The position numbers were made by a program, and so were the translations under genes. From Nitrospirota bacterium (GTDB lineage Bacteria; Nitrospirota; Thermodesulfovibrionia; Thermodesulfovibrionales; Magnetobacteriaceae), in NCBI GenBank assembly GCA_015232165.1, contig JADGAE010000034.1:1-11413 (forward strand): a DNA stretch of 11,413 nucleotides, given 5' to 3'. The stretch's first letter is position 1; the number at the start of each line of letters is the position of its first letter. This document shows, piece by piece, positions 1 through 5,039 of this stretch. Below the pieces are notes generated by a model that did no database searches, was not told where the DNA came from, and saw only the letters and a program-made list of their open reading frames with translations.

Positions 1-125
1 TCTCCAATCACGCCGCCGGCATAGTCGTAGGCATGGTTGGCACTGCCACCACCACAGTGCAGGAAATCAATCGCTCGATGACTAACACATGAGGCAGGGT
101 CCCTAACAATATACCCCTGCTTGCA
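1..125. other. Unassigned edge region with two short open frames
   Basis: On the plus strand a frame is open from position 3 to a TGA at 90-92 (ends QEINRSMTNT). On the minus strand the frame that follows the RHH stop codon stays open from 125 to the edge (contains FLHCGGGSANHAYDYAGG). Both are short enough to be open by chance, neither has a start codon with a ribosome site in view, and I assign no gene. Confidence 0.3.
94..120 (-). terminator. Weak hairpin just downstream of the RHH gene
   Basis: GCAGGG (94-99) can pair with CCCTGC (115-120), giving a 6-bp GC-rich stem around a 15-base loop. It lies 6 bases past the stop codon of the minus-strand ribbon-helix-helix gene. No T-run follows it on the minus strand, so a factor-independent terminator is only a possibility. 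It could equally be chance or a transcript-end stabilising hairpin. Confidence 0.25.
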
Positions 126-431
126 TCACTTCTTCTTACCGCTCTTCTTACAGCTCCTGGCAGGCTTCTGATCTGATATGTAGGGCTCTTGTTCCTCGGC
201 AGCCTTCAGGTGATCACTGGTCAAAGAGTGTGAGGTCTTTTTTTTTTCGTCAATGACCACAATGGCTATCTCGATTAATTTCCTGACCGCCTCTGCACGC
301 GAGGACAACCTGCAAGAGAATCGAAAGTCCTCTATCCTTGCCAACTGTGACTTAGAGGTGAAAAACACTACCTTCTCATCCTTGCTCTCTACGTCTTCGT
401 TCTTTACCGCTCCAGGACGCTCCTGGTCCAT
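126..431 (-). CDS. Small ribbon-helix-helix (RHH/CopG-like) DNA-binding protein
   Basis: The product has 101 residues. Residues 21-57 read as an RHH fold: a short strand (VVFFT, 21-25), a first helix around SQLARIEDFRF (28-38), a turn, and a second helix starting SSRAEAVRKLI (43-53). The 'SRAEAVRKLI' segment is typical of CopG/ParD/Arc-like regulators, which dimerise through the strand and bind DNA with it. A hydrophilic tail (62-101) ends in a Lys-rich stretch. The start is the ATG at 431: a perfect AGGAGG (437-442) lies 5 bases upstream. The in-frame GTG at 435-437 overlaps that site and is unlikely to be used. The gene is divergent from the 558-866 gene across 126 bp of AT-rich DNA, so autoregulation and control of both genes is a reasonable inference. 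Codons 62-65 contain a run of ten A. It could be an orphan regulator or the antitoxin of a small two-gene module. Confidence 0.75.
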   Translation of the reverse strand: MDQERPGAVKNEDVESKDEKVVFFTSKSQLARIEDFRFSCRLSSRAEAVRKLIEIAIVVIDEKKKTSHSLTSDHLKAAEEQEPYISDQKPARSCKKSGKKK

Positions 432-444
432 AAACACCTCCTTG

Positions 445-529
445 TATAATGTTTATAAATATTGCATACAAGATACACTTTATACACTTGACAAACAATA
501 CACTGTTTATATACAATAGTAACATTATA
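445..529. promoter_or_regulatory. Shared AT-rich regulatory region with inverted and direct repeats (candidate RHH operator)
   Basis: TATAATGTT (445-453) and AACATTATA (521-529) form a perfect 9-bp inverted repeat that brackets the divergent promoter region. Inside it ATACACT occurs three times in direct orientation (473-479, 482-488, 498-504). TGTTTATA occurs twice, at 450-457 and 504-511. Short iterated sites of this kind are what RHH dimers usually bind cooperatively. Assignment to the adjacent RHH protein is inference from position. Confidence 0.5.
488..517 (+). promoter_or_regulatory. Sigma70-type promoter for the 558-866 gene
   Basis: A perfect TTGACA (488-493) is followed after 18 bases by TACAAT (512-517), one mismatch from the -10 consensus. 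Transcription would start near 524, about 34 bases before the start codon. The -35 box abuts the second ATACACT repeat and the spacer holds the third, so a protein on those repeats would block RNA polymerase. Confidence 0.6.
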
Positions 530-557
530 TAAATGACTATGTCAAAAGGAGGCAACA

Positions 558-866
558 TTGAAAGAGTTTACCAAAAATGATTACCGCACTATCAACAGAC
601 CTGGTGGCAACAGACCTGGTGGCAACAGACCCGGTGGCAACAGACTTAGTGGGATGGCAGACGAGTTGGAAAAGATCAGGGCCATGCTGACCTTCATGGC
701 TGACACGGCAGACTTGCTTTTAGTCGCAACAATGCGTGAAAAACAGCAGCCAATGGAAGAGACGCCCTATGGCATGCATCTGCTTTTTATGGAACTAATC
801 GCGAGGTTGGACAAGGCATGCGACAACCCAAATAAAGCCGGGGTATACCGACTCCCACACGACTAA
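558..866 (+). CDS. Small protein of unknown function with an N-terminal NRPGG tandem repeat
   Basis: The product has 102 residues and I recognise no family. The start is a TTG at 558, supported by AGGAGG (547-552) five bases upstream; the ATG near 578 is out of frame. Residues 13-32 are a Pro/Gly/Asn/Arg repeat (NRPGG three times, then NRLSG) encoded by a 15-bp tandem repeat. Residues 33-60 (MADELEKIRAMLTFMADTAD onward) look helical, as does the stretch around 74-90. There is no signal peptide or clear membrane segment, so it is probably cytoplasmic. It is divergent from the RHH regulator gene and probably controlled by it. It could be the partner in a toxin-antitoxin-like or phage/plasmid-type regulatory pair, but nothing in the sequence proves this. 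Translation looks real because promoter, ribosome site and frame agree. Confidence 0.6.
   Translation: MKEFTKNDYRTINRPGGNRPGGNRPGGNRLSGMADELEKIRAMLTFMADTADLLLVATMREKQQPMEETPYGMHLLFMELIARLDKACDNPNKAGVYRLPHD
594..653 (+). repeat. 15-bp tandem repeat, four copies, inside a coding region
   Basis: The unit AACAGACCTGGTGGC occurs at 594-608 and 609-623, with one change at 624-638 (CCCGG) and as a degenerate copy at 639-653. The unit length is a multiple of three, so gain or loss of copies changes the number of NRPGG repeats without shifting the frame. Confidence 0.9.
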
Positions 867-922
867 CCCCCCTTATCGTCCTTGCCATGAAGCCGTAACT
901 TGACGGTTGAATCAGGGGTGCT

Positions 923-946
923 CCCCCTTCCATAAAGGGAGGGGGG
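923..946. terminator. Possible hairpin between convergent genes
   Basis: A C-run with CTT (923-929) faces AAGGG-A-GGGGG (935-946), giving a GC-rich imperfect hairpin with one bulged base. It lies in the 109-bp gap between the ends of the convergent 558-866 and 976-1965 genes. There is no T-tract on either side, so the terminator role is weakly supported. Confidence 0.25.
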
Positions 947-975
947 ACACATCTATATTGCCTCTTTTGTGGTTC

Positions 976-1965
976 TCAGTCTTTACATTGTACAACGCTT
1001 TTGCCGGTGACCTTTGCGTTGTAGAGGGCTACCTGTGCATGCATCAGGAGGTCGTCGAGTCTTTCGTGTTCCGCCAACGTGGCCATGCCTATGGATAGAG
1101 TTGTGCAGAGGTTCTTCTCTGTAAATCGTTCCATCTTCAGGGATTCCTGGAACCTTTCAACGACCACCTCCGCCTTATCCACCGGGGTATTGGGCATGTA
1201 GAGTATAAATTCGTCAGTGCCATAACGCCCCAGCACGTCTATACCGCGGATACACGATTTAAGGTGATCGGCCAGCTCGGTGTATAGACTCCTGGCTACA
1301 TCTATGCCGTAGACGTTTAATACGTTCTTGAAGTTGTCCATATCCATTATGAACAACGTGAGGGGGATTTTGTGTCGGCGACTCTTTTCAAACTCATCGC
1401 GCAGCTTCTGGTGGAAAAAGTGATAGTATGTCAGTCCGGTGGTAGAGTCAATGTCCCTGAGTTCGTTTAGTAGGGTTGTGAATCTTTGCTTCCTCAGGGC
1501 CTCGGCAACCAATCTGGCCATGGCAACAAGAAACTCCCGCAGCCCTTGTGTGACCTCAGTTGCCCTGTCAAAGTAGACCGATATAAAGCCCAGGCTGCGG
1601 CCGTCAACCGACACCCGTACCGCTACTGACACCTTGTAGTCTTCCTCCATCAACAGGTCATTGTATGCATCCGTATCACTGTCTGAGGTAACAACAACAA
1701 CCGGTTCCTTGTAAAAAACCCTGCCTACAACGCCCGTGCCGATACCCCGCCGGTATGAAGTGCTAAAGTGTGCCGATATGTTATACCGGTTTATTATCTC
1801 AAGATAGTCATTTTCCTGATTTTTCAGCACCAATGCCCCATAATTTATACCAATAGAGTCCTTCATGGCAAACAGTATCTCGTGTATCGTATGGGTAGCG
1901 CTCTCCTGCTTACTCAATACATCAATGGCCTTGCATACATCCTTAAACAACACTTCCGTCATCAT
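976..1965 (-). CDS. GAF-GGDEF protein with degenerate diguanylate cyclase active site
   Basis: The product has 329 residues. Residues about 20-157 are a GAF sensory domain (NYGALVLKNQENDYLEI, GIGTGVVGRVF, VAVRVSVDGRSLGFISVYF). Residues about 168-327 are a GGDEF domain. The signature is RYGTDEF (G249 T250 D251 E252 F253), so the second Gly is Thr. The usual FKxxNDxxGHxxGD segment reads FKNVLNVYGIDVARS (212-226), which loses the Asn, Asp and His that hold the GTP base and ribose. The I-site RxxD is intact as RGID (240-243), exactly five residues before the motif. LSIGMA (290-295) and the YNAKVTGKS end (315-323) are conserved. It may therefore be a c-di-GMP receptor rather than a cyclase, though weak synthesis cannot be excluded. 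There are two adjacent start ATGs; GGAG (1969-1972) is 3 bases from the one at 1965 and 6 bases from the one at 1962, so 1962 may be used. It is monocistronic in this window and has no membrane segments. Confidence 0.85.
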   Translation of the reverse strand: MMTEVLFKDVCKAIDVLSKQESATHTIHEILFAMKDSIGINYGALVLKNQENDYLEIINRYNISAHFSTSYRRGIGTGVVGRVFYKEPVVVVTSDSDTDAYNDLLMEEDYKVSVAVRVSVDGRSLGFISVYFDRATEVTQGLREFLVAMARLVAEALRKQRFTTLLNELRDIDSTTGLTYYHFFHQKLRDEFEKSRRHKIPLTLFIMDMDNFKNVLNVYGIDVARSLYTELADHLKSCIRGIDVLGRYGTDEFILYMPNTPVDKAEVVVERFQESLKMERFTEKNLCTTLSIGMATLAEHERLDDLLMHAQVALYNAKVTGKSVVQCKD

Positions 1966-2004
1966 CTTCTCCGACTCCCAATCTTAAAAATTTCTTGTAT
2001 TTTT

Positions 2005-2034
2005 ATTGTACAACAATTTCACGCTAAACTACAA
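2005..2034 (-). promoter_or_regulatory. Possible promoter of the GAF-GGDEF gene
   Basis: On the minus strand TTGTAG (2034-2029) is followed after 18 bases by TACAAT (2010-2005), which would place the start of the transcript about 35 bases before the gene. The -10 box is good and the -35 box poor. TTGTACAA (2006-2013) is a perfect 8-bp palindrome overlapping the -10. Confidence 0.3.
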
Positions 2035-2130
2035 TCCCCTTCGGTATGGATTTTTACTTGACGCAACACGATGGATTTTATACCAAAACTAAATGGAATT
2101 TGCAAAAACGTTGTGGTATTGACAGGTAAG

Positions 2131-2260
2131 TGTCATTCCCCTGTTGTCGCCGGGGGCAGGCACATATGGGCGCAAAATGCCATTTCCTGTCATTCCCGTG
2201 AAACATGTCCCTGGCTTGAACCATGTCCCTGGCTTGAACAGGGAAGGGAACGGGAATCCA
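2131..2260 (+). repeat. Dispersed GTCATTC...GAATCCA hairpin repeat, disrupted by a 46-bp insert, plus a partial copy
   Basis: The left half GTCATTCCCGT (2189-2199), the tetraloop GAAA (2200-2203) and the right half ACGGGAATCCA (2250-2260) match the family seen at 8807-8833 and 8856-8881. Here 46 extra bases (2204-2249) sit between the GAAA loop and the right arm. The 8-bp arms ATTCCCGT (2192-2199) and ACGGGAAT (2250-2257) still pair perfectly. The insert holds two head-to-tail copies of CATGTCCCTGGCTTGAAC (2204-2221, 2222-2239). TCCCT (2226-2230) and AGGGA (2240-2244) can form an inner stem. A further partial left half, GTCATTCCCC, starts at 2132 and is followed by a G-run. Confidence 0.6.
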
Positions 2261-2390
2261 TATCCAAAAACAGCATTATAGCGCGTTTCGATTGGGTGCA
2301 ATACAAGAAAAGAAAGGGGCGTTTTGTGGCCGGGGTGCCCCACCCCCTCCGCTAGCACAGCGACGTTACCGCGCCCCCTTCGACCCCCCG

Positions 2391-2410
2391 CAAGGGGACC
2401 AGTCCCCTTG
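2391..2410. repeat. 9-bp-arm palindrome with 2-base loop
   Basis: CAAGGGGAC (2391-2399) and GTCCCCTTG (2402-2410) are perfect inverted arms around CA. The site lies over 200 bp upstream of the M23 gene and over 400 bp from the GGDEF gene start, and neither gene ends there. It is therefore not an ordinary terminator. It could be a protein-binding site or part of a dispersed palindromic repeat. Confidence 0.7.
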
Positions 2411-2541
2411 ACCCCATTAAAGTGCCGTGAATTTTGTAGTTAATCCAATCGAAATTTGCTATAAATGGCTATTTAGAAAAAACAGTAAATAATGCTTCCC
2501 TGACGCCACCAAAAATTTATGCACCCAGGCAATTCGACCCC

Positions 2542-2571
2542 TTGCATTTTTAATAACGCCTCTGATATACT
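2542..2571 (+). promoter_or_regulatory. Extended -10 promoter of the cell-shape operon
   Basis: TTGCAT (2542-2547) and TATACT (2566-2571) are separated by 18 bases. TGA precedes the -10, giving the extended TGn-TATACT form. Transcription would begin near 2578, about 50 bases before the M23 start codon. No comparable promoter is obvious between the later genes. Confidence 0.55.
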
Positions 2572-2626
2572 GTTGATACTTGTGTAGATCCGTTCACAAG
2601 AATTTAGAGAGCAAGTGGAGTTGATG

Positions 2627-3478
2627 ATGTTGAAAATAAAGAAATTTATACGTCGTTTGTTTACTCCTATAACAATACTGATAATACCCCACACTAATGA
2701 AAAGACATACAGAATGAAACTCCCCTCCGTTGGTATTGTTATGCTGGTAGCCATATGGATTGCCTTTACGGGGTATATGGTTTCGGTGGGTGTGACCACC
2801 AAGAAGTACAACGAAATAAAGGCCAGATCGGATTTCTATTACCGTCAGTTTACGGATATGCACGGCACTATTGACTCACTGAAAAAGGCGGAGGCTCAGT
2901 TTAAAAAACTCTTTGCCTTCAAGACCAAGGAAGATGTCTTTAAAAACCTCGAAACGGATGACTCCGGCTCCATAGACATGGAATTATTAAGAAAACAGAT
3001 AGAGAAATCAATCAAGGGAGTGAATGAGATCAAGGAGTACCTCAACAAGCAGAGAAATGTCTATAATGCCACCCCGCATGGCTCCCCGGTTGGTTCGTCG
3101 CATATAAGTTCGGGCTTTGGCTGGAGAATACATCCGCGTTCGGGCAGGAGCGAGTTTCACTCGGGTCTGGATATGGCGGCCTCACAGGGTATGGCAGTGC
3201 ACGCCACGGCTGACGGCATTGTGAGTTTTGCCGAGTGGTCGGGGGGAAGTGGCAAACTGGTTGTTATAGAGCACGGCTTTGGGTTTACTACGTGCTATGC
3301 ACATAACAAGGAGGTTGTAGTTAAGGTTGGTCAGGGAGTTAAGCGGGGTGATGTAATCAGCTATGTGGGCTCCACCGGTAACTCCACCGGACCTCACGTC
3401 CATTATGAGGTCTGGAAAAACAACAACCCCGTTGATCCAATAACCTTTCTGGCACAAGAGGGAGAAGATAAACCGTAG
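2627..3478 (+). CDS. Membrane-anchored LytM/M23 family peptidoglycan endopeptidase
   Basis: The predicted protein has 283 residues. Residues 1-32 are a basic cytoplasmic tail, about 33-53 a single transmembrane helix (VGIVMLVAIWIAFTGYM), about 60-100 a periplasmic helical or coiled-coil region, and about 155-275 the M23 domain. The zinc ligands are visible as His178 and Asp182 in FHSGLD and His259 in HVH. The other two catalytic histidines are His226 (CYAH) and His257. All M23 motifs are intact, so it should cut peptide crosslinks in the periplasm. GGAG (2617-2620) sits 6 bases before the ATG at 2627; the ATG at 2624 and the GTG at 2615 are alternatives. It is first in an operon with two bactofilins 20 bp downstream. 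This matches the conserved pairing of bactofilins with LmdC/Csd-type M23 enzymes whose cytoplasmic tail contacts the filament. An EnvC/NlpD-like activator role is unlikely because all active-site residues are kept. Confidence 0.9.
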   Translation: MLKIKKFIRRLFTPITILIIPHTNEKTYRMKLPSVGIVMLVAIWIAFTGYMVSVGVTTKKYNEIKARSDFYYRQFTDMHGTIDSLKKAEAQFKKLFAFKTKEDVFKNLETDDSGSIDMELLRKQIEKSIKGVNEIKEYLNKQRNVYNATPHGSPVGSSHISSGFGWRIHPRSGRSEFHSGLDMAASQGMAVHATADGIVSFAEWSGGSGKLVVIEHGFGFTTCYAHNKEVVVKVGQGVKRGDVISYVGSTGNSTGPHVHYEVWKNNNPVDPITFLAQEGEDKP

Positions 3479-3498
3479 ATTGGAAGCTCGAGGATGCT

Positions 3499-3879
3499 AT
3501 GTTTGGTAAAAAACACGACAGAATAGAAACCCTGATTGGTGTAAACACCCAAATAAAGGGAACCGTAGAGTTAAAGGGAACCTTGCGCCTGGATGGTGGC
3601 TTTGAGGGCAATGTCAAGGCCGATTGGGTTGTGGTTGGCGAAAAGGGCCATCTCAAGGGTGACATATACGCAAATGGTGTCGTGGTTGGCGGCCTGGTTG
3701 AGGGAAATATCCATGCGCGCGAGTATATCGAGATCATGACAAAGGGTAAGGTCTTTGGCGATGTCTATACCACCAAGTTTGCCATACTTGAGGGCGGGTT
3801 GTTTGAGGGACGTTCAAAGATGCAGAACAATGAAATAGAAGGCGGGATTTCAGTCTCCTTCAAGCAAGAGATAGAGTGA
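3499..3879 (+). CDS. Bactofilin (polymer-forming cytoskeletal protein), membrane-tail type
   Basis: The product has 126 residues. Residues about 11-108 show the right-handed beta-helix pattern of bactofilins, with short hydrophobic strands and Gly turns every 16-18 residues (IKGTVELKGTLRLDGGFEG, VVVGEKGHLKGDI, VVVGGLVEGNI, KVFGDVYTTKFAILEGGLFEG). Members self-assemble without nucleotide into filaments under the inner membrane and position wall enzymes. The N-terminus MFGKKHDRIETL is short, basic and begins Met-Phe, like the membrane-binding tails of many bactofilins. A GAGG site ends 5 bases before the ATG at 3499. The gene lies 20 bp after the M23 gene and 6 bp before a second bactofilin. 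It corresponds in role to BacA/CcmA; exact orthology cannot be decided here. Confidence 0.92.
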   Translation: MFGKKHDRIETLIGVNTQIKGTVELKGTLRLDGGFEGNVKADWVVVGEKGHLKGDIYANGVVVGGLVEGNIHAREYIEIMTKGKVFGDVYTTKFAILEGGLFEGRSKMQNNEIEGGISVSFKQEIE

Positions 3880-3885
3880 GCGGTT

Positions 3886-4290
3886 GTGGCAGAGGGTGAC
3901 GGCAAGATAAACGGGTTGATTGGTTGCGGCGTGAGCATCAAGGGCAGGTTGTCCTTTGACGGGATATTGAGGATAGACGGCGTATTTGAGGGCGAAATCG
4001 ACGCCACTGGCACGCTCGTGGTCGGGGAAGAGGGCGTGCTGAGGTCAACAATCAAGGTCGATACCGCCATCATATCGGGCGAGGTCAGGGGCATTGTTGA
4101 GGCCATAAGAAAGGTTGAGCTGCACGCAAGGGCCAGGATGTATGGCGAAATAAGAACCCCCGTGATAGTTGTCTACACCGGTGCCCTGTTTGTCGGGGAC
4201 TGCCTTATGGTAGATCAGGGCAACACGGCAAACCAGGCAAACATGCCAGGCAGGGGCAATGAAGAATTAACACAACTGCCTATAACATAA
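3886..4290 (+). CDS. Second bactofilin (paralogue without the membrane-binding tail)
   Basis: The product has 134 residues. The core (about 10-108) repeats the bactofilin pattern: LIGCGVSIKGRLSFDGILRIDGVFEG, TLVVGEEGVL, AIISGEVRGIV and YTGALFVGD. It aligns along its whole core with the preceding bactofilin, which points to an old tandem duplication. The N-terminus (MAEGDGKINGLIG) is acidic and lacks the Met-Phe-Gly-Lys-Lys start of its neighbour. The C-terminal tail (110-134, Asn/Gln/Gly-rich) is a polar extension. The start is a GTG at 3886, 6 bases after the stop of the first bactofilin. The Shine-Dalgarno match is poor, which suggests translational coupling. It probably co-polymerises with, or caps, the first bactofilin; this is inference. 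Confidence 0.88.
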   Translation: MAEGDGKINGLIGCGVSIKGRLSFDGILRIDGVFEGEIDATGTLVVGEEGVLRSTIKVDTAIISGEVRGIVEAIRKVELHARARMYGEIRTPVIVVYTGALFVGDCLMVDQGNTANQANMPGRGNEELTQLPIT

Positions 4291-4364
4291 AAACACTTGA
4301 AATAAAAACAAAGACCTTATTAGCATGGACAATCCATTGGAATGTTGTCGCCCGGAAAGCCATT

Positions 4365-5039
4365 GTGAAAAAAAGAGAAACCATAACACTTATATATTTC
4401 AGAGATAAGAGCGGTAAGGCCAGGACGTTTAAGATGGCCGTGACCTTGTTTGCCTGTTTGATTTCTTTGATGCTGTTAATCCCTGTGGTGTCTTTCTACC
4501 TTGGACTGAGGTATAGAGTCAACAATGACCTGCCTCTGAAGCTGGCCAACCTCGAAAAAGAAAACGCTTCGTTGAAACAATCCCTGAAGTCATTGGAGAC
4601 CAAGAGGCTTAACTTCATCTCTCACGTACAGGCGCCGGCCTCCGACAATCCCAAGCCGGAAGACTTTGACTCCAAAACGATAAACACGGGAGCGGTAGAT
4701 GCCGATGCCCTGGAAATAACAAACCTGGAGGAAAAGAATCTGCTAATCATATCCTTTGACGTCATCAAGTCCCGTATCACTGACGCAAAGATGACAGGCT
4801 ATGTGTTTGTTGTGTGGAAGATTGATGATAAATACTATGGACTGCCCCAGTCGGCTGAAATAAAAAACGGCACCCCGGTCAAGTACACTACCGGTGAGAG
4901 TTTTGACATCAAAATCAAGAAACACTTTACCAAGACACTCAGCAGTGTTACACTCCATAAACTACAACTGCTGTATCTCCTGGTCTACGATGACAAGGGA
5001 ACAATTATCTTAAAGAAAAACGTTGACCTGAGGACATGA
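4365..5039 (+). CDS. Single-pass membrane coiled-coil protein of unknown function in the bactofilin operon
   Basis: The product has 224 residues. Residues 1-24 are a basic cytoplasmic tail, about 24-47 a transmembrane helix (MAVTLFACLISLMLLIPVV), 55-85 a coiled coil (LANLEKENASLKQSLKSLE), 88-112 a polar linker, and 114-222 a periplasmic beta-rich domain (NLLIISFDVI, KMTGYVFVVWKID, FDIKIKKHF, LQLLYLLVYDD). The layout resembles the DUF6776-type membrane proteins that I recall beside bactofilin genes in Proteobacteria, but I cannot confirm family membership. Residues 8-24 resemble residues 16-32 of the M23 protein of the same operon. The start is a GTG at 4365 with only a weak GGAAAG site. Its stop overlaps the next gene's ATG (ATGA), indicating translational coupling. 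It probably links the bactofilin scaffold to a periplasmic partner such as the M99 enzyme or peptidoglycan. Confidence 0.75.
   Translation: MKKRETITLIYFRDKSGKARTFKMAVTLFACLISLMLLIPVVSFYLGLRYRVNNDLPLKLANLEKENASLKQSLKSLETKRLNFISHVQAPASDNPKPEDFDSKTINTGAVDADALEITNLEEKNLLIISFDVIKSRITDAKMTGYVFVVWKIDDKYYGLPQSAEIKNGTPVKYTTGESFDIKIKKHFTKTLSSVTLHKLQLLYLLVYDDKGTIILKKNVDLRT

Larger units (their letters stand above)
1966..2614. other. 649-bp divergent intergenic region rich in hairpins, no gene
   Basis: This stretch separates the minus-strand GAF-GGDEF gene from the plus-strand wall operon. Open frames inside it have no ribosome site or recognisable protein and run through repeats. It holds a possible minus promoter (2005-2034), a disrupted dispersed repeat (2131-2260), a 6-bp hairpin GGGGTG/CACCCC with a 3-base loop (2332-2346), a near-perfect palindrome (2391-2410) and the operon promoter (2542-2571). 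Positions 2261-2410 also look like dispersed repeat DNA. I see no RNA gene or known riboswitch. Confidence 0.6.

Noticed and set aside
594..653. Possible CRISPR-like array
   Set aside because: The repeats are contiguous 15-bp units in a reading frame with no spacers.
907..1098. Plus-strand open frame of 63 codons between the convergent genes
   Set aside because: It runs antisense into the GGDEF gene, starts in the hairpin region and shows no ribosome site or recognisable protein.
2058..2084. TTGACG ... TATACC as a second plus-strand promoter
   Set aside because: The spacer is only 15 bases and the site is about 540 bases from the M23 gene; the 2542-2571 promoter is better.
2071..2358. Open frames on both strands across the hairpin-rich intergenic region
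   Set aside because: They are made of repeat and palindrome sequence and have no supported start. The two frames mirror each other, as expected of non-coding repeat DNA.
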